Part shown: positions 57,100-63,570 of the stretch, piece by piece | How the letters are laid out: each line of letters opens with the position of its first letter | Numbering within the stretch: position 1 is the first letter of the stretch | Source: Pseudomonas monteilii NBRC 103158 = DSM 14164 | GTDB lineage: Bacteria > Pseudomonadota > Gammaproteobacteria > Pseudomonadales > Pseudomonadaceae | Reading direction: 5' to 3' | Length of the DNA stretch: 64,000 nt | Assembly (NCBI RefSeq): GCF_000730605.1 | Contig: NZ_BBIS01000029.1 | Coordinates: 25,500-89,499, forward strand | Program-made: the position numbers and the translations under genes | Notes under the pieces: generated by a model | What the model saw: only the letters and a program-made list of their open reading frames with translations | Database searches by the model: none | Told to the model about the DNA's origin: nothing

Positions 57100-58557
57100 T
57101 CAGTTGGCTGCAGTGCTGCCCGCCAGCTTCGGTTGGCGATACAGGTCCAGCAGCACCTGGTCGAGCACCTGCGAAGCCCCCCATGGTTTCGGGTCGTTGA
57201 GGATTGCCGCCACTGCCCAGGTGTGGCCGTTGCTGTCACGGCTGAAACCGGCAATCGCCCGCACAGTATTCAGCGTGCCGGTCTTGATGTGCCCTTCGCC
57301 GGTCATGGCTGTGCGCTTGAGGCGTTTGCGCATGGTGCCGTCCATGCCCACCAGCGGCATCGAGCTCATGAACTCGGCGGCGTAGGGGCTCTTCCAGGCG
57401 GCCTGCAGCATCTCGGCCATTTCCCGGGTGCTGACCCGTTCGGCACGCGACAGCCCTGAGCCGTTTTCCATCACCAGGTGCGGCGCGGTAATGCCTTTCT
57501 TCGCCAGCCACTGGCGGACCACGCGTTGCGCGGCACGGGCGTCGTCGCCGTCGGCATCGGTGCGGAACTGCGCGCCAAGGCTCAGGAACAGCTGCTGGGC
57601 CATGGTGTTGTTGCTGTACTTGTTGATGTCGCGGATCACTTCCACCAGGTCTGGCGAGAAGGCGCGGGCCAGCAGGCGTGCACCTTTGGGCACGTTCTCG
57701 ATGCGGTCACCGCCCTGGATGTTGCCACCCAGCTCGTTCCAGATCGCGCGCACGGCACCGGCGGCGTAGGTCGGGTGGTCGAGCAGCGACAGGTAGGTCT
57801 GCGAGTTGCAGCCGTCACCCAGCTGGCCGCTGACGGTGACGCTGATGCCATCGGCTTGAGGTACCGGGTTGTAGCGCACATCACCCGTGCACTGCTTGGA
57901 CGCCACGGCCTTGACCTGGTTGTCGATGCGAATGCTGGCAATAGGGGGTTCGACCGCGATGGTAACCTTGCCACCATCGTTGCGGGCCACGAAGCGCAGG
58001 GCCTTGAGGTTGACCAGCAGCGAGTCGGGTTTGACCAGGAACGGCTTGTTTTCATCGCCGCCGTCATCGTTGAACTGCGGCAGGTTGGGCTGCACGAAGT
58101 GGCTGCGGTCCAGCACCAGGTCACCGGTGATGGTGCGCACGCCATTGGCGCGCAGGTCACGCATCAGCAACCAGAGCTTTTCCATGTTCAGCTTCGGGTC
58201 GCCGCCACCTTTGAGGTACAGGTTGCCGTTGAGCACGCCATTGCTCAGGGTGCCGTCGGTGTAGAACTCGGTTTTCCACTGGAAGGTCGGGCCAAGCAGC
58301 TCGAGGGCGGCATAGGTGGTAACCAGTTTCATGGTCGAGGCCGGGTTTACCGAAACATCGGCATTGAACACGGTCGGGGTACCGGGCCCGTCCAGCGGCA
58401 ACATTACCAGCGACAGCGCTGTGTCCTGCAGCTTGTTGGCTTTGAGCGCCTGCTGCACTTTGGCGGGCAGGGTGGTATTGACGGCGGCGGCATGGCTGGG
58501 CAATGCGAGTGGCAACAGCAGGCCGGCAAGAACGAGGGGGCGAAGCGTTTTGATCAT
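57100..58557 (-). CDS. dacB: D-alanyl-D-alanine carboxypeptidase/endopeptidase, class C PBP (PBP4-type)
   Basis: A 485-residue periplasmic enzyme with a signal peptide (IKTLRPLVLAGLLLPLALPSHA). Peptidase S13 motifs are complete: S-x-x-K as PASTMK (Ser74, Lys77), S-x-N as KYSNNTMAQ (about 312), and K-T-G as HIKTGTL (about 424). The large insertion between the first two motifs is typical of PBP4. It trims or cleaves peptidoglycan crosslinks. The start at 58557 puts the signal peptide at the N-terminus; the extension to 58719 has no such feature. Confidence 0.93.
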   Translation of the reverse strand: MIKTLRPLVLAGLLLPLALPSHAAAVNTTLPAKVQQALKANKLQDTALSLVMLPLDGPGTPTVFNADVSVNPASTMKLVTTYAALELLGPTFQWKTEFYTDGTLSNGVLNGNLYLKGGGDPKLNMEKLWLLMRDLRANGVRTITGDLVLDRSHFVQPNLPQFNDDGGDENKPFLVKPDSLLVNLKALRFVARNDGGKVTIAVEPPIASIRIDNQVKAVASKQCTGDVRYNPVPQADGISVTVSGQLGDGCNSQTYLSLLDHPTYAAGAVRAIWNELGGNIQGGDRIENVPKGARLLARAFSPDLVEVIRDINKYSNNTMAQQLFLSLGAQFRTDADGDDARAAQRVVRQWLAKKGITAPHLVMENGSGLSRAERVSTREMAEMLQAAWKSPYAAEFMSSMPLVGMDGTMRKRLKRTAMTGEGHIKTGTLNTVRAIAGFSRDSNGHTWAVAAILNDPKPWGASQVLDQVLLDLYRQPKLAGSTAAN

Positions 58558-58710
58558 AATGAATAAATACCCTGCAGCGAGGGGAAAGGGCATAGGGGCT
58601 GTAAGAGATGATGGCCCCAGGACGAAAGAATACGCATTATGCCCCAAGCGCAGCGACGATGCGCCACGTTCGACGGAAAAGCATGGCGGATAAAAAGCAT
58701 CGGCAATAAA

Positions 58711-58736
58711 AAAGGCCACCCATGTGGGTGGCCTTT
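58711..58736 (-). terminator. Terminator downstream of yggL
   Basis: AAAGGCCACCC (58711-58721), loop ATGT, GGGTGGCCTTT (58726-58736), with AAAAAA on the left that becomes the T run for the minus-strand yggL transcript. It is also just upstream of dacB. Confidence 0.88.
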
Positions 58737-58758
58737 TCAGCGATCAGACAGGCAAGTA

Positions 58759-59103
58759 TCACTCAGCCTTGTTGATCGGCTTTTCCGGGTACCAGGCGTC
58801 CAGCAGTGGGCTGACTTCGATTTTGGTCAGTTCGCTACGGCCTTTGAGCCAGGCTTCCACGGCGGCGCGTTGTTCTTCGCTGACCGAACCGCGCTTGACC
58901 GAGCACACGAGGCCGAAATCGTCACCGCCTACATAGTCCAGGCCGTTGGCGTCCATGGCTTCTTCCAGGAACGCATCGAGGAAAGCATCGATTGCCTGGT
59001 CATCCAGATCTTCCTTGAATTCCAGGTTCAGCTCGAAGCCCAATTCCTGAAACTCGTCGACACACAGCTTCTTGCGCAGACGACGGGAGCGGTTTGTGGC
59101 CAT
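58759..59103 (-). CDS. yggL: YggL family 50S ribosome-binding protein
   Basis: A 114-residue protein beginning MATNRSRRLRKKLCVDEFQELG, with the family block LDAFLEEAMDANGLDYVGGDD and a C-terminal VEAWLKGR segment. YggL (DUF469) proteins associate with the large ribosomal subunit; the precise role is not settled. The basic N-terminus followed by a very acidic middle is typical. It has its own terminator and is flanked by dacB and the truncated sensor kinase on the same strand. Confidence 0.87.
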   Translation of the reverse strand: MATNRSRRLRKKLCVDEFQELGFELNLEFKEDLDDQAIDAFLDAFLEEAMDANGLDYVGGDDFGLVCSVKRGSVSEEQRAAVEAWLKGRSELTKIEVSPLLDAWYPEKPINKAE

Positions 59104-59144
59104 GAAACAATCCTCTTAGGTAATAACGCCGCGCAGTCTACCAG

Positions 59145-60467
59145 TTAACACGGCTGGCTGCCTGCCTGCGTATCGGTGCTTGGAGGCAATTCTTTGGCCA
59201 GCGCCAGCTCCACCCGTCGCATGTGCCGCGCCAATGCCTGACGCCGCAGGCGCAACTGGGCAGTAGGCAAGCCACCAGACTCCAGTGCTTCGCAGGCGGC
59301 CATCAGGTCGGGCGCTTCAAGCATGCGCGCCGCGCTGAGCACTTTGTGGGCCTGTTCGGCAATGGCATCGGCGTCGTGCTCTGGGTGCAGCGCCATCAAG
59401 GTGGAAAGATCGGCCTGCAGGCTCTGCTGCAGAGTCTGCAGAAAACGCCGGCGGTCGGCGGGGTCATGCCCGACTACTGCAGCCAGGCCATCCAGGTGAT
59501 ACAGGGGGCGTCGGCGCTTGCGCTGCCGGCGCGGGTTGATGCCGGCCAGGCGCTGGCTGAGGGTGCTCAGGCTGATGGGCTTGAGCAGACAGTCGTCCAT
59601 GCCGGCGCTCAGGCACTTGCGGCGTACTTCTGGCTGAGCGTTGGCGGTATAGCCAAGAATGGTGCAGCGTGGCCGGTTGCCATGGCGCTCTTCGGTGCGC
59701 ACGGCTGTCGCCAGCTGGTAGCCGTTCATGTGCGGCATGTTGCAGTCGAGTACCAGCACATCGAAGTTGCCCGCCCGCCAGGTGGCCAGCCCTTCACGGC
59801 CATCGCGGGCGCTGGCGTGCTCCAGGCCCAGGTAGGCAAGCTGCTGCGCCATCAGTTGCAGGTTGGCCGGATGGTCGTCGATCACCAGCACGTTCAGCCG
59901 CGGGTCGGGCACATCAAGCTTTTCGATCAGCGGTGCCGGCTGCACTTGCGCATCAACCTGTTGCAGCGGCATTTTCAGGCACACTTGGGTGCCGACCCCT
60001 TCGAGGCTTTTGAGGGTCAGGTCGCCACCCATCATTTCGCACAGGTTGCGGCAGATGGTCAGGCCCAACCCGGTACCTGCGCGCGCACCCTGGCTATGCG
60101 GGTTGGCCTGGACGAACGGGGTGAACAGGCGTTGCAGGTCGTCGGCGTGGATGCCGATGCCACTGTCACGCACTTCCAGTTGCAGTATGGCGGGCGTGCT
60201 GGTGCCGTTGTCCTGCAGGTCGGCGCTGATACGCACCTGGCCATGCTCGGTGAACTTGATGGCGTTGCTGACCAGGTTGGACAGCACCTGTTTGAAGCGC
60301 AGGGGGTCGAGCAAGGCATGGCAGCGCGCGGCCGGCGTGATCATCACCTCAAGTGCCAGGCCTTTCTGTCGCGCCTGGCCCTCGAAGATACGCCCCACCG
60401 ACTCCACCAATGCGGCCAGGTCTACGGCCTCCGGCGCCAGGGTCAGGTGCCCGGACTCGATGCGCAC
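59145..60467 (-). pseudogene. Hybrid sensor histidine kinase, 5'-truncated at an island junction
   Basis: The 440-codon remnant keeps the ATPase domain (QVLSNLVSNAIKFT, DSGIGI, GTGLGLTICRNL), a receiver domain (VLVIDDHPAN, phosphoacceptor in VLVLDCNMPHMNG, LLKPIS) and an HPt-like C-terminus (EQAHKVLSAARM). Everything before RIESGHLTLAPEAVDL is missing: the sensor region, any membrane helices and the His-containing dimerisation domain. A GTG at 60467 is the only possible start and lies exactly where the sequence changes character. Complete relatives (EvgS/BvgS-type) have over 800 residues. The remnant could still make protein but cannot autophosphorylate. Confidence 0.82.
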
Positions 60468-60883
60468 GTTTTGCTACTTACGACAAGCAATCATCAGGAC
60501 GATGGATGTCCGTATATTAATCTATTGGTACAGAATTGAACGGATAGATGTGACACAGCATTGCTCGTAGTGAGATCTCAATTCCTACGTTTGCCACCAT
60601 CTGCGTGTGAACAGGATTAAACCCGTTGCATGAGTCTCGGTGAGCATTCCCAGGCACATGGCGGTAGTCAAGGGGCTCGTAACCAACGATGTGGGCCAAT
60701 CCTCATGGCAGGCGAGGCACATGAGGTTGCGCTCGACGCTGCAATGATTCCAACTGTCATTCGAGTGGATGCTGCTCTGGGCGAGGCTCAAGAAGCTGCA
60801 CCGATCTGTCTGATCCTTGGATCTCTTGAGTGAAAGAAAGAGCTTGGTCATCGAAGCTTCATGCGGTGCTCCCGCCCGTTCCC
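60468..60883. other. Left border of the accessory region, no gene recognised
   Basis: The first 416 bp of foreign sequence. Short open frames on the minus strand contain Cys/His and the string HIVGYEPLDYRHVPGNAHRD in different frames, as if from a decayed protein, but I cannot identify it. There is no visible inverted repeat, integrase or tRNA at the junction; the other end of the element is outside the window. Confidence 0.4.
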
Positions 60884-61222
60884 TCAATTACTCTCCTCGG
60901 TCCCGTCGCTCGGATCCGGACTAATCCCGCGCCGAGCGAGCACGCGCTTGTACCTCACATCTTGGACGGCGTCGCTGAGCAAGTGGTCCATATCCACCGA
61001 TGGGTCGCGGATCAGGTAGCACTGGATAATGAGGGCGAGTGGGGAGACCCCCAGAACCTGCGCAAGCATATCGATCGTCTCCAGCGTGGGCGCACGCAGC
61101 CCTCTTTCAAGCAGGCTGACGTGCTCCCTGCTGATGATCGGCGGGAAATCCGTCTGAGCCAAATTGGCGCCTAGCCGCAGGTCTTTGAGCGCCTCCGCGA
61201 ATGCCTGCCTGATGTCGCTCAC
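60884..61222 (-). CDS. XRE family transcriptional regulator
   Basis: A 112-residue protein with one lambda-repressor-type helix-turn-helix (ALKDLRLGANLAQTDF, then ISREHVSLLERGLRAPTLET and IDMLAQVLGVSPLAL) and an acidic tail. It is divergent from the three-gene operon that begins at 61316. The perfect palindrome in between overlaps the operon promoter, so the protein is most likely its repressor, as in toxin-antitoxin or restriction controller systems. The target is inferred from position only. Confidence 0.82.
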   Translation of the reverse strand: MSDIRQAFAEALKDLRLGANLAQTDFPPIISREHVSLLERGLRAPTLETIDMLAQVLGVSPLALIIQCYLIRDPSVDMDHLLSDAVQDVRYKRVLARRGISPDPSDGTEESN

Positions 61223-61257
61223 TCGCTACCCTCCCGAAAAGCGAGTATGAAGCCATA

Positions 61258-61290
61258 TTGTGATTTTTTTAGCTGCGTACTATAGTACGC
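61258..61290 (+). promoter_or_regulatory. Promoter and palindromic operator of the island operon
   Basis: TTGTGA (61258-61263), 17 bp, TATAGT (61281-61286) form a good sigma-70 promoter. The -10 lies inside the perfect 16-bp palindrome GCGTACTATAGTACGC (61275-61290), an ideal site for a dimeric XRE repressor such as the one encoded at 60884-61222. Confidence 0.72.
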
Positions 61291-61315
61291 ATTGGATGTT
61301 ATGAGGATATATAAT

Positions 61316-61726
61316 ATGTTCGAAACTAATGATCGGGGTCGACTTCTTGGCAGTCCTTTTTTCCCTCCTCAAGAAGGCGCGCATCACTGGGCGTATGTTA
61401 CGGTGACATCAAATTCTGAATGGTTTTCTGTTATTCATGAAACGTTTTATGATGATTCTTGGCACGCTCAGCAGATCTTATTGCCAAGCCCGCCTTACCT
61501 TCTTGGTCTCACTTCGCGAAATAATAAGGAGGAGCGAATTCGGGAGATTCAGTTGATTTCTCCTCCTTGGCTAAATGGAAGTGGTGCGTGGAAAATGGAC
61601 CCTCTTAGCGAAGTCAGAATCTCTGGTAAACATTATTGTTATGAGTTGGTCGACGGCACATTATATCCTTCGGAGTTGATGGGAAAGGAAGCAAGTGTTC
61701 TATGGAGGATGAGGGGGAGTACTTAG
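61316..61726 (+). CDS. Hypothetical protein, first gene of the island operon
   Basis: About 136 residues, soluble and rich in Trp, Tyr and Pro, beginning MFETNDRGRLLGSPFFPPQEG. I recognise no domain. The ATG at 61316 has GAGG nine bases upstream; earlier in-frame TTG (61292) and ATG (61301) are less likely. Composition is much more AT-rich than in the core genes. It overlaps nothing and ends directly before the GTG of the next gene. Its size and neighbours suggest a small immunity- or antitoxin-like protein, but that is only an inference from context. Confidence 0.65.
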   Translation: MFETNDRGRLLGSPFFPPQEGAHHWAYVTVTSNSEWFSVIHETFYDDSWHAQQILLPSPPYLLGLTSRNNKEERIREIQLISPPWLNGSGAWKMDPLSEVRISGKHYCYELVDGTLYPSELMGKEASVLWRMRGST

Positions 61727-62338
61727 GTGAATAATTTCAACGAAAGTATTTTGAGTCAAAGGTATAGGTGTGTTTTGCAGTTGGGCGATGACGATAATCT
61801 GTTTGGGTTTCAATGTGAGGACGGTTGGGTAGAGGTTTTGGAAGGTGCTCTTCGAGTGTCCGTTAGGTATGCTCAGGAGGAGGGGGTGGATTTTAAGATT
61901 GATCAAGTAAAAGAAAAGTTTGGTGCTCTCCGGATTTACCACCGCGGTGGTGATGTAACGATCGATCGAATTTTCGATGTTGTAGAACTTGTATCATGCT
62001 TCATTTGCGAGAATTGCGGTGCACCTGGTAGGTTGAGGGAAGTTGCAGGTTGGTCGCAGGTAAAATGTCTTAAGCATCAGCTTCCTGGTCGATCGAATGA
62101 CCGCAGTCTGAGGGCAAATATTCTTGTAGCCGAAGCGCAGGGCACGACCTACTCAGAGAGCTATGCCAAGGCGGTCTCATTGCTCCTGTGGTTCTTTGGC
62201 GACAAATACGCAAGCTGGCTTAACCAAGAGTGCCTAGCGCTCGGGGGGCTGAAGCCCGCTGAGGCCCTCGCGACGACGGAAGGTTGTGAAGAGGTCTGCA
62301 AGCTGATCAAGAGACTTGAGCATGGGGTGGCTACATAA
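61727..62338 (+). CDS. Protein joining a Cys-rich domain to an Xre/MbcA/ParS-type toxin-binding domain
   Basis: A 203-residue protein starting with GTG directly after the previous stop. The N-terminal part has DQVKEKFGALRIYHRGGD followed by a Cys/His cluster (CFICENCGAPGRLREVAG, then KCLKH) that could bind zinc. The C-terminal 55 residues (LLLWFFGDKYASWLNQECLA, LGGLKPAEALATTEGCEEV, LIKRLEHGV) match the pattern of the DUF2384 antitoxin domain, which binds RES-type toxins: paired helices, WLN, ALGG..P, TEEG, and a final GV. No RES toxin follows. The domain call is from remembered consensus and should be tested. Confidence 0.68.
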   Translation: MNNFNESILSQRYRCVLQLGDDDNLFGFQCEDGWVEVLEGALRVSVRYAQEEGVDFKIDQVKEKFGALRIYHRGGDVTIDRIFDVVELVSCFICENCGAPGRLREVAGWSQVKCLKHQLPGRSNDRSLRANILVAEAQGTTYSESYAKAVSLLLWFFGDKYASWLNQECLALGGLKPAEALATTEGCEEVCKLIKRLEHGVAT

Positions 62339-62341
62339 GGC

Positions 62342-62839
62342 ATGAACAGCATCGACACCTTCCGTCTTGTAATGGCGGACGAGCCACAACTTGAAAGATA
62401 TCTCCGCCGAGAGTTGGAATGGCAGTTTTCCAACGGGCCAGTAAATTTGTGTGTAGTGCGTGATTACGTTTCCTCGCCTCGCCTTATGTCATTTGGCGTA
62501 AAAGCATTTTCGCACTCAGGGATGGTTTTGGCTGGTGACTCATACTAGAGTTTAGGCCCCATATTGGCCGATGGGGTACATAAGACATTTGCGCTTCATA
62601 TAGATGAATGGCGCTTGATTTCAGAACAGGTTGAAAAGGTTCAGGAATGCAATTTTCGCGACCAATCTGTAATGAAACTTCAGGTTTGGGCGGTTGATCC
62701 GCGAAGGCTTGATGAATTCGCGATGGCGATTGCCGTCGCTATGAGTTACAAGGGAGCTGAATTAATGTCGGAGTCGAGAATTTCTTCAGCGCTGGATGAT
62801 CTGTTTGCTAGATGGGGCTATTACTCGGACGAGTTTTGA
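62342..62839 (+). pseudogene. Hypothetical gene with an in-frame amber codon
   Basis: A 166-codon frame starting three bases after the previous stop (MNSIDTFRLVMADEPQ) and ending at a TGA at 62837-62839 (ALDDLFARWGYYSDEF). It is interrupted only by TAG at 62546-62548, codon 69, in the context GDSY-stop-SLGPILADG. Both halves are in the same frame and have the same composition, so a single base change is the simplest reading; TGG (Trp) would restore it. I do not recognise the protein. Read-through or re-initiation at the TTG of 62564 cannot be excluded. Confidence 0.6.
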
Positions 62840-63030
62840 ACTGCTCTTGAGCTTGCGCAGTTTTCAGTAGGGCTGGCCCGTGCATTGACAAGTAACTTCT
62901 GCCGGTGAATGGTTTTTCTAGTACGGTTTGGTTGTGAGTAAGCAAACAAGAACTTTCTGAGGCTGCTATATGGGGCTTGTGTGCTTCGTGCGCGAAAATG
63001 CATCTCGTGAATATGAAATAGAAGCAAAAT

Positions 63031-63052
63031 AAAAAACCGCCCCGTAGGGCGG
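63031..63052 (-). terminator. Leftward intrinsic terminator
   Basis: CCGCCC (63037-63042), loop CGTA, GGGCGG (63047-63052). The A6 run on the left gives a T run on the minus strand, so it would end a leftward transcript coming from the structured region at 63.06-63.5 kb. The plus-strand side has only TTGTTG. The 190 bp before it, after the amber gene, hold nothing I can assign. Confidence 0.68.
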
Positions 63053-63060
63053 TTGTTGCT

Positions 63061-63087
63061 TTAAAGATAGTTAGTGGCTATCTTTAA
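63061..63087. repeat. Perfect 10-bp stem-loop
   Basis: TTAAAGATAG (63061-63070), loop TTAGTGG, CTATCTTTAA (63078-63087). It lies just before the first copy of the direct repeat and after the leftward terminator; it may be the 3' end of an RNA or an operator. Confidence 0.6.
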
Positions 63088-63092
63088 TTTCA

Positions 63093-63113
63093 CCCGATGG
63101 GTGTAATGGAGCA
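63093..63113 (+). repeat. Direct repeat, copy 1
   Basis: CCCGATGGGTGTAATGGAGC followed by A. It matches copy 2 (63374-63393) at every position except one extra G. The ATGGAG inside could be a start codon, but here it is followed at once by CAA TAG. A small ORF starts 61 bp after the repeat. Confidence 0.75.
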
Positions 63114-63174
63114 ATAGCATCCTAACTCTAACGAACCAAAGAGTCAAATTGCCATCATTAGGAGACATAGTGCC

Positions 63175-63231
63175 ATGTTGACGTGGTGGCAAAAAGCCAT
63201 TGGTTCAATATCAAATGGCCTTTGTCAATAA
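63175..63231 (+). CDS. Possible 18-residue peptide after repeat copy 1
   Basis: ATG at 63175, reading MLTWWQKAIGSISNGLCQ, stop TAA. TAGGAGA at 63159-63165 is a possible ribosome site but at long spacing (about 11). It begins ATGTTGACG, like the ATGTTGATG of the second peptide, and has the same distance to its repeat copy. It may be a decayed sister of the second peptide; alone it would be unremarkable. Confidence 0.3.
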   Translation: MLTWWQKAIGSISNGLCQ

Positions 63232-63243
63232 TGGCCATGCGCT

Positions 63244-63271
63244 ACGATTTCGCAATTGCGGAAAAAATCGT
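63244..63271. repeat. Hairpin with palindromic core
   Basis: ACGATTT (63244-63250) pairs with AAATCGT (63265-63271) around the palindrome CGCAATTGCG (63251-63260). A further 8-bp stem, CCTTTCGC (63315-63322) with GCGAAAGG (63349-63356), follows. The stretch between the two repeat cassettes is therefore highly structured. Confidence 0.5.
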
Positions 63272-63373
63272 ATCATCCGACGACCGGTCGATAACCTGAC
63301 GATCGGTAAGCGGACCTTTCGCCTAGGACTTAGTGGCCCTACCCAGTAGCGAAAGGCAATCGGATTCAGCCTG

Positions 63374-63393
63374 CCCGATGGTGTAATGGAGCA
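63374..63393 (+). repeat. Direct repeat, copy 2
   Basis: CCCGATGGTGTAATGGAGCA, 281 bp after copy 1. The ATG at 63386 inside it starts a 21-codon ORF here. A hydrophobic peptide ORF begins 60 bp after the repeat, the same distance as in copy 1. Confidence 0.75.
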
Positions 63394-63451
63394 CTTTCGG
63401 CCAGACGCGAGGCCCTGGGCTCGTTTCTGGAGCGGGCTGCTCAAGGAGTAG
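63386..63451 (+). CDS. Short leader ORF coupled to the hydrophobic peptide
   Basis: Twenty-one codons beginning MEHFRPDARPW and ending SGLLKE, then TAG at 63449-63451. The stop lies two bases before the ATG of the next ORF, and the AAGGAG of that ORF is formed by the last Lys-Glu codons. This is the geometry of a translated leader that couples to a downstream reading frame, as in hok/mok-type loci. No strong ribosome site precedes it. Confidence 0.45.
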   Translation: MEHFRPDARPWARFWSGLLKE

Positions 63452-63453
63452 CT

Positions 63454-63534
63454 ATGTTGATGCTCATCCTCAGGGTCGCACTGGCCATCTACCAAATCTG
63501 GAAGATGATCCGCGATTACTACAACCAACGTTGA
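63454..63534 (+). CDS. Candidate type I toxin-like small membrane peptide
   Basis: Twenty-six residues: a hydrophobic N-terminal helix (MLMLILRVALAIYQIW) followed by a charged and aromatic tail (KMIRDYYNQR). AAGGAG at 63443-63448 lies five bases before the ATG, a near-ideal ribosome site. Length, single membrane helix and polar C-terminus resemble TisB, DinQ, ZorO or ShoB-type peptides, though there is no direct sequence match I can name. A perfect 13-bp hairpin begins seven bases after the stop. The frame is preceded by the coupled leader ORF and the direct repeat. It is too short for ordinary gene callers. Confidence 0.55.
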   Translation: MLMLILRVALAIYQIWKMIRDYYNQR

Positions 63535-63540
63535 TAGTAC

Positions 63541-63570
63541 GTGCGCCTCAGCCATCGGGCTGAGGCGCAC
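63541..63570. terminator. Perfect 13-bp hairpin after the small peptide ORF
   Basis: GTGCGCCTCAGCC (63541-63553), loop ATCG, GGCTGAGGCGCAC (63558-63570). There is no immediate T run (TTTT only at 63591), so it may be a stable mRNA 3' end or a stop for an opposing RNA rather than a classical terminator. Confidence 0.55.

Noticed and set aside
60517..60887. Overlapping minus-strand ORFs at the island border with Cys/His residues
   Set aside because: They are short and in different frames, and no HNH or transposase motif can be completed in one frame; reported only as an unassigned stretch.
63374..63400. tRNA-like string GGTGTAATGG near the repeats
   Set aside because: It resembles the D-arm of some tRNAs, but no acceptor stem, anticodon arm or T-arm with GTTCRA can be formed around either copy.
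63211..63570. A 119-codon minus-strand ORF over the small-peptide region
   Set aside because: It runs antisense across the hairpins, has no ribosome site and its translation is not domain-like; the plus-strand small ORFs have better initiation signals. It cannot be excluded completely.
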